From NCBI GenBank assembly GCA_019232725.1, contig JAFANK010000254.1, forward strand, positions 1-29,287: a DNA stretch of 29,287 nt. Reading direction: 5' to 3'. The notes under the pieces were generated by a model. The model was not told the DNA's origin and did no database searches. It worked only from the letters and a program-made list of their open reading frames with translations. The translations under genes were made by a program, and so were the position numbers. The stretch is from Vulcanimicrobiota bacterium (GTDB lineage: Bacteria; Vulcanimicrobiota; Vulcanimicrobiia; Eremiobacterales; Eremiobacteraceae). The first letter of the stretch is position 1. Every line of letters starts with the position of its first letter. This document shows, in pieces, positions 15,622-23,618 of the stretch.

Positions 15622-16335
15622 ATGTCCAAACCATCCGGGCGCAGCTTGCTGTTGCTGGCCTTGCTCTTTGCGCTTGCAGTGATGTCGCTCACACCGCCCC
15701 ATATGACGGTAGCGCAGACGGCTGACGCGCAGAGCAAGGTCCAACAGCTCAAGGCCGCGATGGCGCGCAACCAGCAGAGGCTCGCCCAATACACGTGGCA
15801 AATGGAGCAGACGATCGCCGTGAACGGCGACGTCAAGAGCTCCGAGCTCTTCCAAGAGGTCATGGGTCCGAATGGACAGCCGGCGAAAGTGCCCCTAACC
15901 GCGACGCCGTCGCCAAGCGGTCGCAGATTCGGGATCCGCCACCGCATGACCGAAGACTACGAAGCGTACGGAAAACAGATCGCAGCGCTCGCGCAAAGCT
16001 ACGCGCAGCCGAGTCCCGGCCGGCTCCAGCAGCTGTACGCGCAAGGCAACGTCTCGGTGAAGTCGGGCGGCGGCCCCGGTCTTGTGTCGATCGTCGCGAC
16101 CAACTTCGTCAAATCCGGCGATAGCGTGACCTTCACATTCAACCAGACACAAAAAGCGTTGCTCGGCGTCAATATCGCAACGTACAATAGCGCTCCGTCA
16201 GATACGGTAACCATGAACGTGTCCTTCGCACGCCTGCCGGATGGCACGTCGCACGTCGCTTCCGCGACCATCAACGGGCAAAGCAAGAACATGGTCATCA
16301 CTCAAACCAACATGAACTACCAGAAGAAGAGCTAA
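15622..16335 (+). CDS. Secreted protein of unknown function
   Basis: The ATG at 15622 follows GGAGG by five bases and gives 237 residues; an in-frame ATG at 15610 overlaps the ribosome site and is less likely. A signal peptide is clear (hydrophobic 8-24, cleavage near VAQTADA at about residue 31). The mature part starts with a helical QQLKAAMARNQQRLAQYTWQ and continues with a beta-rich domain with GDSVTFTFNQTQKALLGVNI, ATYNSAPSDTVTMNVSFARL and PDGTSHVASATI. The pattern 'YTW...G.V......GDSVT..F......TY...P..T..V.F..LPDGT.....T' recalls uncharacterised secreted proteins I associate with Acidobacteria and related soil phyla, possibly with a lipoprotein-carrier-like fold. Function unknown. A terminator follows immediately. 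Confidence 0.82.
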   Translation: MSKPSGRSLLLLALLFALAVMSLTPPHMTVAQTADAQSKVQQLKAAMARNQQRLAQYTWQMEQTIAVNGDVKSSELFQEVMGPNGQPAKVPLTATPSPSGRRFGIRHRMTEDYEAYGKQIAALAQSYAQPSPGRLQQLYAQGNVSVKSGGGPGLVSIVATNFVKSGDSVTFTFNQTQKALLGVNIATYNSAPSDTVTMNVSFARLPDGTSHVASATINGQSKNMVITQTNMNYQKKS

Positions 16336-16340
16336 TGCAG

Positions 16341-16366
16341 GGGTGCGACTGCTCGTCGCACCCTTT
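16341..16366 (+). terminator. Intrinsic terminator
   Basis: GGGTGCGAC (16341-16349) and GTCGCACCC (16355-16363) form a perfect 9-bp stem with a TGCTC loop, followed by TTTAATA. It starts six bases after the stop of the secreted protein gene, and the TTA after it is the stop codon of the convergent minus-strand gene. The T-run is short, but the stem is strong. Confidence 0.8.
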
Positions 16367-18089
16367 AATAGATCGCGCTTGACAAATTCCACGTGCCGCC
16401 GGGCGGCGGCTGCGACCCGAAGCTCACGCGCACAGGGTACGACGAGCCGCCCTCCGGCATGGTCACGACACTGACCCGCCGGTAGCCGTTGGCGGGCACC
16501 GGGAAGACGCGGAGAAGTGCGGGCCGGCCGACATCCACCGGATGCAATTCGATGAGCTGCCCATCCACGAGAAAGGTGCCGGTTGCGCGGCCACCGCGCG
16601 GCTCGAACCACATGCCCACGCGGGCGTCGTTGGGCGTCGGGTTCATGAGGGTCAACGTCGCTGATTGCTTGACGCCATAGTCGCCCCCGAGCACTTCGCC
16701 CTGCACCAAATTCGGCAAGGGCAGTTTGCCGATCGTCAGCGTGGCAGGATCGTTGCCGACCGAATAAGCGATGTCATAGAAGAAGTCGGGCACCGAGTAC
16801 ACGCCGCGCGCGTGACGGACCGCGCTCGACAGCAGCGTATCCGAGATCGGTCCGACCGGGATCTCCGACGCGTCTTGCACCACCACGGCGACGCGCACCC
16901 CGCTGCCGGACACGACCCGAAGCTGCATGATGCCGCTGACGAGTGTCCCCGGTGCCATGATCTGATCGGAGATGTTCACGGTCGCGCGCGGCGGCACTTC
17001 GAAGATCTGTCCTTCTCCGCCGGCCTCGCGCACGAGATAGCGCTTGGTCGACTCGTGGCCGACCGCGAGGATATTCGGGCTTGGGCCTGCCACGCCGGCG
17101 ACAAGCTCTAAAAAACTCGAGGTGAGTTCGTTGTTCTGCGCTTTGACGACCACGCGCCGCGGAACGGACGTGCCGCTGTTGTAGTGGTAATAGAGCAGGC
17201 GCGCCGGCTGCGCGAACGTCACGTCTGCGTAGAACAAGGTGCCGTTCTCGGTCAGCGTTTCCGGAAAATCCGACACGAACAGGTTCTTGGGCGGAATGCG
17301 CGGCTGCGCGAGATTGGTGACGGTCACCGTGACGTCTTGGTGGTAAGGAGCGTAGCCCGGCCCCGTGATCGAGAGTGGCACGACCACCGTCACCGCTTGA
17401 TCGGCCGTCAATTCGCGGTTGCCGCGCACTTGTTCGGCAAGCGCCGTGACCTTCGCGCCCGTTTCCGGATAGGCGACAAGAGCAGCTGCAGCTGCCGCGG
17501 CCTCAGCGACGTATCGAGAGGATGCCGGGTCGCCGGTGATGGTCACCGCCGTCGATGTGTAGGCTTTGCCCGCGTACGCCTGCACGGTCACCGAGAGGCT
17601 TGCAGTCAGACCGAATTCATCCGTGGCCGTGATCGTCGTCGTTCCCGGTCGCAGGCCCGTGAGATCGATCGTGCGGTCGATGGGATTGAACACAGCACGC
17701 ACGACATCTTGATCGAATCCGGAGAGCATGAGGATGCCGCTCGCCGGAGCTTGGACGCGCACCGACGTGGCGCGCCCCATGATGAGATATGCAGAGGCCT
17801 GTTCGAGCTGTACGGGCACGGGCGACGGTGGGGCGATGATCGCAGGCGGCGAGGGCGACACTTCCACCCCGGGCGACTGCGTCGCGCTCGGTGCGCTGCC
17901 CAAGGGGGTTGGGCTTTGCTCCAGCGGTTGCACCGATGCTTGCGGCGAGGGCGAGGGGGTCGCGACAGCGTCGGCCGCGCGAGGCTGCAACGCCCGTGGC
18001 GTGCCGGCTTGCGCAGCAAGCGATGCGGCCAAAACAAAAACGGCGCAGAGCAACCATCGTGCTCGCGCCGCCGCCCTTGACGCCGACAT
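16365..18089 (-). CDS. Large secreted protein with Ig-like/pilus-formation-like N-terminal domain
   Basis: The 574-residue protein has a signal peptide (RWLLCAVFVLAASLAAQA, about 11-28), a Pro/Ser/Thr-rich linker (about 40-93), and then a beta-sandwich segment (about 97-170) with SVRVQAPASGILMLSGFDQD, RTIDLTGLRPGTTTITATDE and SLSVTVQ. That segment resembles BIG2-type Ig domains and the 'pilus formation' N-terminal domain of RcpA/CpaC-like proteins, whose consensus includes G.kpGtTtl. The remaining 400 residues are beta-rich with no domain I recognise. The ATG shares its A with the recQ TGA (TGATG), so translation appears coupled to recQ, an odd partner for an exported protein. It probably works outside the cytoplasm, for adhesion or surface structure. 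Confidence 0.78.
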   Translation of the reverse strand: MSASRAAARARWLLCAVFVLAASLAAQAGTPRALQPRAADAVATPSPSPQASVQPLEQSPTPLGSAPSATQSPGVEVSPSPPAIIAPPSPVPVQLEQASAYLIMGRATSVRVQAPASGILMLSGFDQDVVRAVFNPIDRTIDLTGLRPGTTTITATDEFGLTASLSVTVQAYAGKAYTSTAVTITGDPASSRYVAEAAAAAAALVAYPETGAKVTALAEQVRGNRELTADQAVTVVVPLSITGPGYAPYHQDVTVTVTNLAQPRIPPKNLFVSDFPETLTENGTLFYADVTFAQPARLLYYHYNSGTSVPRRVVVKAQNNELTSSFLELVAGVAGPSPNILAVGHESTKRYLVREAGGEGQIFEVPPRATVNISDQIMAPGTLVSGIMQLRVVSGSGVRVAVVVQDASEIPVGPISDTLLSSAVRHARGVYSVPDFFYDIAYSVGNDPATLTIGKLPLPNLVQGEVLGGDYGVKQSATLTLMNPTPNDARVGMWFEPRGGRATGTFLVDGQLIELHPVDVGRPALLRVFPVPANGYRRVSVVTMPEGGSSYPVRVSFGSQPPPGGTWNLSSAIY

Positions 18090-19741
18090 CAGGCTATTTG
18101 CTGCTCTTCTCGGTTGACCGCCGTCGCTAACAGCGTCTTGTAGCCATGACTCGGAAACAGCACGGTGACGAGGTCGCGTTCCGACCGCTCGACCGTCCCC
18201 TGGCCGAACTTCGGATGGTGCACGATATCGCCGATGCGGAATTCCGCCGGGTCGTCACTGGCCACGATCGCCTCACCACGGGCCAGCGCGGTGCGGCAGT
18301 TGTCGCACGCGCCACAGTTGGTATGCGAGTACTCCTCGCCGAAATAGTTGAGGATGAATTTACGGCGGCAGCTGCGCGTTTCGCAGTACTGCAACATCAT
18401 GGCCAGCTTGCTCTGATCGTACGACTTCTTGGTCTCGTAGCTAGCGAGGTTGAGCGACCGGTCCACGTGTTTTTTGATGGCCGGTGGGATGCCGTACGTT
18501 CCCTTTGAGACGTTGTGGATGAAACCGCCCTTTTTGAGCAGCGCCAAGATCACTTTGAGCTTGGTCAGGGGCAGTTGCGAGATCTTGCGGAGGTCGGTCA
18601 GCGACACGCCGTTGTCCTGACTCTCGAAGTACTGCAAGGTGCCGAAGACCTTTTGCACCTCTTCGACATCCGGGTATTTCCCCGTCAAGAAATAGTTCTG
18701 CACGCGCGTGTCGCTTTGGCGGTAGAGCAGAAGGCACAGCGACTCGTTGCCGTCGCGTCCTGCGCGGCCGGCCTCCTGCGTATAGGCCTCGACGCTGCCG
18801 GGCAGATCGTAATGGATGACGAAGCGGATGTTGGCCTTGTCGATGCCCAAGCCGAAGGCGTTGGTGGCGACCACGACTTTGACGTTCTCGTTCATGAAAT
18901 GGTCGTGCACGCGGTCGCGCTCGGCCTTCTGCAGTTTGCTGTGATAGACATCGGCCTCAATGCCTAACTCATCGCGCAGATATTCGGACACCGCGTACGT
19001 GTTCTTGATCGTCGCCGTGTAGATGATCCCGAGGCTATCGCGCAGTTCGCCCGTGAGCTTGCTGCGAAGCACGCGCAGCTTGTCCTCGTCGCTCGTGGCT
19101 CGCGCCACTTCGTAGACGAGGTTGGGCCGGTCAAAACCTCGGACGATCGGCTTGGCATTGGGGATGCCGAGCTGGGTCACGATATCCTCGCGCACCGCAG
19201 GTGTAGCTGTGGCGGTCAAGGCGAGGACGGTCGGGTGCCCTAGGGCCGCGATGACGCGCCCTAAATTGAGATAGGCAGGGCGAAAATCATGGCCCCACTG
19301 CGAGATGCAATGTGCTTCGTCGACGACGAATAGCGGGATGTGCAGCCGCTTGAGCACGTCAACGAAGCTCTCATCCTCCAGGCGTTCGGGCGTGACGTAG
19401 ATGAGCTTGAGGTTGCCGCGAGCGATCCGCTCTAGATGCGAGACTTCTTCCTCGTCCGTCAACGTGCTGTTGAGCGCGATGCTGCCCGAAATGCCCGCAT
19501 CGGCCAGCATATCCAGTTGGTCCTTCATGAGCGCAATGAGCGGCGAGACCACAACCGTCGTGCCCGGCAGCAACAGCGCGGGCAGCTGGTAGCATAGCGA
19601 CTTGCCGGCGCCCGTGGCTAGGATCGCGAGGGTGTCTTTGCCTTCCAGCACGCGATTGATGACGTCTTCTTGCCCCGGATAGAAATGTTTGTATCCGAAG
19701 TGCTGTCGCAGCGCCTGGTTGAGGTCTATGTCAGCAGACAT
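18089..19741 (-). CDS. recQ: RecQ-family ATP-dependent DNA helicase with PcrA-like C-terminal domain
   Basis: RecQ unwinds DNA 3' to 5' in recombinational repair and replication restart. The 550-residue protein has motif I TGAGKS (43-48), motif II DEAH (141-144), the aromatic loop SQWGHDFRPAY (147-157), motif III LTATAT, motif VI QEAGRAGRDG, and the RQC zinc site C458, C476, C479 and C482. A winged-helix region lies between or beside these. Instead of an HRDC domain, the C-terminus (501-550: FRIGDIVHHPKFGQGTVERS, then VTVLFPSHGYKTLL) resembles the Tudor-like C-terminal domain of PcrA/UvrD, which contacts RNA polymerase. The start is the ATG at 19741; dnaX lies divergent. Confidence 0.93.
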   Translation of the reverse strand: MSADIDLNQALRQHFGYKHFYPGQEDVINRVLEGKDTLAILATGAGKSLCYQLPALLLPGTTVVVSPLIALMKDQLDMLADAGISGSIALNSTLTDEEEVSHLERIARGNLKLIYVTPERLEDESFVDVLKRLHIPLFVVDEAHCISQWGHDFRPAYLNLGRVIAALGHPTVLALTATATPAVREDIVTQLGIPNAKPIVRGFDRPNLVYEVARATSDEDKLRVLRSKLTGELRDSLGIIYTATIKNTYAVSEYLRDELGIEADVYHSKLQKAERDRVHDHFMNENVKVVVATNAFGLGIDKANIRFVIHYDLPGSVEAYTQEAGRAGRDGNESLCLLLYRQSDTRVQNYFLTGKYPDVEEVQKVFGTLQYFESQDNGVSLTDLRKISQLPLTKLKVILALLKKGGFIHNVSKGTYGIPPAIKKHVDRSLNLASYETKKSYDQSKLAMMLQYCETRSCRRKFILNYFGEEYSHTNCGACDNCRTALARGEAIVASDDPAEFRIGDIVHHPKFGQGTVERSERDLVTVLFPSHGYKTLLATAVNREEQQIA

Positions 19742-19965
19742 GACGACGGTGATGATGACCTTCCTATGGGGTAACTACGGTGGCCGGCGTTGTTTCAATG
19801 CCGCAAGGCTGGCGGTGTATATATGCCGCGAGCCGCGAGGACGATTGCTGACCGTGCTGCTTTCGCTCGTACCCTGGTTTTGCTCGCTTGAAACCTACGG
19901 TCCGCCGGCGGCGTGGTCCTTCAATCTAGGAAAGGTTTGTAAAACGACAGAAACTTGAGACGCCA
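19742..19965. promoter_or_regulatory. Divergent recQ-dnaX intergenic region
   Basis: This 224-bp region should contain promoters for recQ (-) and dnaX (+). The only AT-rich element is TATATAT at 19818-19824, which could serve as a -10 box in either direction; TTTCAA lies 19 bases upstream of it on the plus strand, a weak -35 match. I looked for the SRP RNA that often precedes dnaX and did not see its conserved GGAAG/GCAGCC loop on either strand. No tRNA is seen. Confidence 0.4.
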
Positions 19966-21630
19966 ATGCCCGAAGCCACGCCGTCCAGCGCCGGTTTGAC
20001 GCTGTACCGAAAACACCGTCCCCAGGCGTTCGACGACCTTGTCGGTCAGCCGGCAGTCGTCACCGGTCTGCAGGCCGCCGTCAAGAACTCTAGAGTTGCA
20101 CATGCCTATCTCTTCGCAGGACCGCGCGGCACAGGCAAGACCTCGGCTGCACGCATCCTTGCCAAGTGTCTCAACTGCCAGCGCGGCGGGCCGCGACCTG
20201 ACCCGTGCGGCGAGTGCGACGCCTGCCGCTCGATAGCAGAAGGCACTGCGTTCGACGTCATCGAGATCGATGCCGCGAGCAACCGGGGCATCAACGAGAT
20301 CCGGGAGCTGCGCGAACGCGTCAAGTTCGCGCCGGCGCAGTTCCGCACCAAGGTCTACATCGTGGACGAGGTCCACATGCTGACGGCCGAGGCGTTCAAC
20401 GCGTTGCTCAAGACGTTGGAAGAGCCGCCCCCGAACGTCGTCTTCGTGCTCGCGACCACTGAAGCGCATAAGGTCCCGCCCACCATCCTGTCACGCGTCC
20501 AGCGTTACGAGTTCCGGCGCATGCAGCCGGCGGATATTTTGGAACGTTTGGAGGCGGTCGCGAAAGACGAGCGGATACCGGCACAGCGCGAAGCGCTGCA
20601 GCGGCTGGCATTTCTGGCTGACGGCGCGATGCGCGACGCGCTCGTGCTGCTCGAGCAGGCACGCGGTTTTGCGGGCAAGGGTGCGATCGATGACGCCGTG
20701 CTTGACGCTGCCTTCGGCGCGCCCGTGTATGACGTCGTGGAGCAGATGGCAGATGCCGTCGGCGAATCTGATGCTCGCGCGGTGCTTGCATCAGTCGCCG
20801 AAGCGGTGGACCGAGGCACGGATCCCGCGTGGCTTGCCAAGGAGCTCTTGCGCTGGTTCCGCCTCGCGTTGCTCGCGCAAGTGAGCCCGCAGGTGCTAGC
20901 GCTCGAGGTACCACCCGAAACTGCAGCGCGCATATCGGCCAAGGCGGCGACGCTGGCACGTTCGCGCCTGCTCGCAACCTTGCGCTCGCTTTCCGAGGCG
21001 ATCGCACAACGCTACTCGGCGCAACCGCGCATCGATTTGGAATTGGCGTTGCTCCGCGTCGTCATGCCGGCGGACGAACTTTCCTTGCAAGCGATTTCCG
21101 ACCGCCTGCGAGCCCTCGAGGAGCGCACGGCTCCCCGCGACGGCTCACCGCCTCCCGTCTCGCCGGCGCCGTCGGCAAAACGTCCTGTCGTCACGAGCGG
21201 TCCGGCGCGCAAATCCAAGGAGCGCAGCGCGAGCACGGATGCGCAAGCCGCCATCGCGCAGGCGGAAGTGCCGGCGCCGGAGGCGGCTGAGATGCTGAAC
21301 GTCTCCAAGCTTCGGGCATTGTGGCCGCACGTTATCAGCGCGGTCAAAGAGCGCTCAAAACCGTGTTATGGGCACCTCGAGCATGCGACGATCGTCGATG
21401 CGAGCGCTCAGACGGTGACGCTCGGCGTCCCCTCGAAGTTCAATCGCGACCTGCTCGCCGAACCTGCTATGAGCAGCGTGATCAGCGCTGCTATCGGCGA
21501 GGTCGCCGGCGCGTCGGTCGGTGTGCAATGCGTCGTGGTCGCGGGCGCGCAGACTCAGACGAGCGTCGCGGGCGTGGATGCAGGGGCTTTTGCGCTTGCG
21601 GAATCGGTGCTCGGCGCCGACCTGTTCTAG
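19966..21630 (+). CDS. dnaX: DNA polymerase III subunit gamma/tau
   Basis: DnaX is the clamp-loader ATPase and, in its tau form, the replisome organiser. The 554-residue protein shows Walker A GPRGTGKT (52-59), a zinc module with C71, C81, C84 and C87, IDAASNRGINEIREL (101-115), Walker B VYIVDEVHML (130-139) and the arginine-finger region ILSRVQRYEF (174-183), where the usual SRC reads SRV. Domain III and a lower-complexity linker (about 385-440) follow, then a tau-like C-terminal domain (LRALWPHVISAVKERSKPCY onward). No A-rich slippery site of the E. coli type is seen, so a separate gamma form is not predicted. The cluster dnaX-ybaB-recR is a common bacterial arrangement. Confidence 0.96.
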   Translation: MPEATPSSAGLTLYRKHRPQAFDDLVGQPAVVTGLQAAVKNSRVAHAYLFAGPRGTGKTSAARILAKCLNCQRGGPRPDPCGECDACRSIAEGTAFDVIEIDAASNRGINEIRELRERVKFAPAQFRTKVYIVDEVHMLTAEAFNALLKTLEEPPPNVVFVLATTEAHKVPPTILSRVQRYEFRRMQPADILERLEAVAKDERIPAQREALQRLAFLADGAMRDALVLLEQARGFAGKGAIDDAVLDAAFGAPVYDVVEQMADAVGESDARAVLASVAEAVDRGTDPAWLAKELLRWFRLALLAQVSPQVLALEVPPETAARISAKAATLARSRLLATLRSLSEAIAQRYSAQPRIDLELALLRVVMPADELSLQAISDRLRALEERTAPRDGSPPPVSPAPSAKRPVVTSGPARKSKERSASTDAQAAIAQAEVPAPEAAEMLNVSKLRALWPHVISAVKERSKPCYGHLEHATIVDASAQTVTLGVPSKFNRDLLAEPAMSSVISAAIGEVAGASVGVQCVVVAGAQTQTSVAGVDAGAFALAESVLGADLF

Positions 21631-21672
21631 GGTTCACACGACTCGCAGCATCGAAAGTTGAAGGACGCGATG

Positions 21673-21978
21673 ATGAACCAGCAACAACTCATGCAGCAGG
21701 CCCGTAAGCTGCAAGCACAACTAGCCAAAATCCAAGAAGAGCTCGGGCAAGAACATGTCGTCGGCACCGCGAGCAGCGGCGCAGTCGAAATAACGCTGAA
21801 CGGTCACGGCCAGATCGAAAGCGTCAAGGTGTCGCCGGCCGCCGTCGATGCCAACGACAGGGAGATGCTGGAAGACCTCATCGTCATCGCCTTCAAAGAC
21901 GCGCAGGCCAAAGTTGCTGAGCTCTCGCAGTCGCGTATGGGACCGCTCGCAGGCGGTCTCGGTCTTCCGGGAATGTGA
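21673..21978 (+). CDS. YbaB/EbfC-family nucleoid-associated protein
   Basis: From the ATG at 21673, seven bases after AAGGA, the protein has 101 residues; an ATG one codon earlier is equally possible, and a TTG at 21658 would overlap the ribosome site. The sequence has the family layout: an N-terminal helix MNQQQLMQQARKLQAQLAKI, a central strand set with GAVEITLNGHGQIESVKVSP, a second helix with MLEDLIVIAFKDAQAKV, and a glycine-rich tail GLGLPGM. YbaB/EbfC forms a dimer that binds DNA without strong specificity and is almost always encoded between dnaX and recR, as here. Confidence 0.95.
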   Translation: MNQQQLMQQARKLQAQLAKIQEELGQEHVVGTASSGAVEITLNGHGQIESVKVSPAAVDANDREMLEDLIVIAFKDAQAKVAELSQSRMGPLAGGLGLPGM

Positions 21979-21985
21979 ATTCGGC

Positions 21986-22585
21986 TTGGAGCACCTCGCG
22001 CCGCCATTGTCGGCCCTGATCGGAGAGCTCGAGAAGCTCCCGACCGTCGGACCGAAGACCGCCGCACGTCTTGCCTTTTACCTGCTGTCCGCCAGCAAGG
22101 AAGACGCGGCCGCGCTCGCGCGCGCCATCGTCGAGCTCAAAGAGAAGGTGCGCTTTTGCAGCCACTGCTTCTCGCTGACCGAATCCGACCCGTGCGCTAT
22201 TTGCAACGACGCGCGCCGCGATGGAGCGGTCATCTGTGTCGTCGGGGAAGCCAAAGACGTGTACGCGATCGAGCGCACCATGAGCTTCCGCGGCCGTTAT
22301 CATGTCCTGGGCGGCCTCATCTCACCGATCGAAGGCATCGGCGTCGACAAGCTCAAGATCCAAGAACTGCTGGATCGCGTGAGGGCTGAAGATACAAAAG
22401 AGATCATCATCGCGACCAACCCCAACGCCGAAGGAGAGTCGACCGCGCTCTACCTCGCGCGACTGCTCACGCCGCTCGGCGTGACGGTGACGAGACTGGC
22501 GTACGGCTTGCCGATCGGCGGCGATCTCGATTATGCGGATGAGGTGACGCTGTCGCGTGCGCTCGAAGGACGCCGCGCGCTCTAA
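21986..22585 (+). CDS. recR: Recombination mediator RecR
   Basis: RecR acts with RecO (and RecF) to load RecA on gapped DNA. The 199-residue protein has the helix-hairpin-helix LEKLPTVGPKTAARLAFYLL (from 16), the C4 zinc site C58, C61, C70 and C73 (CSHC...CAIC), the Toprim start ICVVGEAKDVYAIERT (83-98), GGLISPIEG, and the C-terminal RLAYGLPIGGDLDYADE. The length equals that of typical RecR if translation starts at the TTG at 21986, eight bases after the ybaB stop; the frame is open further upstream but only as a shadow of ybaB. No good Shine-Dalgarno is seen, so coupling to ybaB is likely. Confidence 0.96.
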   Translation: MEHLAPPLSALIGELEKLPTVGPKTAARLAFYLLSASKEDAAALARAIVELKEKVRFCSHCFSLTESDPCAICNDARRDGAVICVVGEAKDVYAIERTMSFRGRYHVLGGLISPIEGIGVDKLKIQELLDRVRAEDTKEIIIATNPNAEGESTALYLARLLTPLGVTVTRLAYGLPIGGDLDYADEVTLSRALEGRRAL

Positions 22586-22610
22586 GAGCCCCGTCCGTTG
22601 ACGAACCTGG

Positions 22611-23606
22611 TTACGGTTTGCGCAAGCGGGGCAGAAAACGCTGGGTGAATTCTTTGGCACGCTCGGTGGCCTCGCGGTAGAGCGCACCGACGGCACCGGG
22701 CGACATATGCGCGCCTGTTTCGTAGTAATGTGAAGCTGCTTGGCCGACGACAAGCGTGCCGGCGTAGGCGACGGCCGCTTTGATCGGGATGCCGGCGATG
22801 GGGATGAAGCCGACCGCCTCACGGGCGAGCGCCCGCCATCCATAGCCGCCCCCAACAACGGGAAGCAGCTCCAAGATGCGCGCGAACTCCGCTTTCTTGC
22901 CATATGCGGCAGCGATGCGCAGCAGCATGCGCATCTGCAATGCGGTGATGGCGATCGTGTCGCCGGCCGACGCGATACCGCCCGTGATGAGGCCGAGCAC
23001 GGGGATGTGGTCCGCGATCGCAGAGGCGGCCGCGATCTTCAAGCTGTTCATGGCGCAGTCCATGGTCAGCCGCGCCGCGACGATGGGACGAAAGGCCGGC
23101 ACGGCAGCCGCGAGCGCGATTTCATCACCGCGGTAGACGTGCACGATGTCGGGGAGCATGTACTTGCGCAACTCTGCAAGCACGATCGCGCTGCACTGGT
23201 ACACCGCCGCCGTGCCGGGCGACGGTTTTGTGCTCGCGGGCATGGTCGCCAAACGTCCCTCATCGAAAGCGCCTTCGCCCGTGCGCACGACGAACACGGC
23301 AAACGGCAATCTGGCAAGATCCGATAGCGCGCCGTTGGTCGACTCCGCCTCTGGGCAATAAACGACCGCGCGCACAGATCCAGCCGTGATCGCGTCGTCA
23401 AGCGACGGCACCATGATGAGCACATCAGCCTGGGCTGGTCCAGCCGCCGTCAGGGCCCCGATGAACTCCTCGCGGCGTGCGCCGCAAACGGCAAGGCAGA
23501 CCCGCTTGCGCGCTTCTTCGTCGACTGCTTTAAGGTCGACGCGACGCCGGACATGCGTGATCCAGGCGGCAGGCGTCGCCGCTCTCTTGGGGTCAGGCGC
23601 GCTCAC
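22611..23606 (-). CDS. DUF697 membrane protein with degenerate GTPase-like N-terminus
   Basis: The 331-residue protein has a C-terminal DUF697-type region (about 185-300): a run of hydrophobic helices with PVLGLITGGIASAGDTIAIT, LQMRMLLRIAAAYG and REAVGFIPIAGIPIKAAVAY. DUF697 is often attached to Era-like GTPase domains (as in YcjF-type proteins). The N-terminal part (about 33-160) has alternating strands and helices with VCLAVCGARREEFIGAL where a GTPase would have its P-loop, but the GxxxxGKS is missing, so it looks like an inactive GTPase relic. The start is a GTG at 23606, 12 bp after the M48 protease stop, suggesting co-transcription. Function unknown; probably in the inner membrane. Confidence 0.8.
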   Translation of the reverse strand: MSAPDPKRAATPAAWITHVRRRVDLKAVDEEARKRVCLAVCGARREEFIGALTAAGPAQADVLIMVPSLDDAITAGSVRAVVYCPEAESTNGALSDLARLPFAVFVVRTGEGAFDEGRLATMPASTKPSPGTAAVYQCSAIVLAELRKYMLPDIVHVYRGDEIALAAAVPAFRPIVAARLTMDCAMNSLKIAAASAIADHIPVLGLITGGIASAGDTIAITALQMRMLLRIAAAYGKKAEFARILELLPVVGGGYGWRALAREAVGFIPIAGIPIKAAVAYAGTLVVGQAASHYYETGAHMSPGAVGALYREATERAKEFTQRFLPRLRKP

Positions 23607-23618
23607 AGAGCGCGTGGG

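Noticed and set aside
17184..18080. 298-codon plus-strand frame opposite the secreted Ig-like protein
   Set aside because: The product is Arg/His-rich without domains, while the minus strand encodes a signal peptide and ordered beta-rich sequence.
19742..19965. Possible SRP RNA (ffs) gene upstream of dnaX
   Set aside because: The conserved SRP loop (GGAAG with GCAGCC) could not be found on either strand.
21100..21360. Programmed frameshift site in dnaX producing a gamma form
   Set aside because: No A-AAA-AAG type heptamer is present; only short runs such as CAAAACG and CAAAACC occur.
22586..22633. Terminator between the convergent recR and DUF697 genes
   Set aside because: GCCCCG and CGGGGC can pair, but the loop is over 30 bases, there is no T-run, and half of the stem is inside the DUF697 gene.
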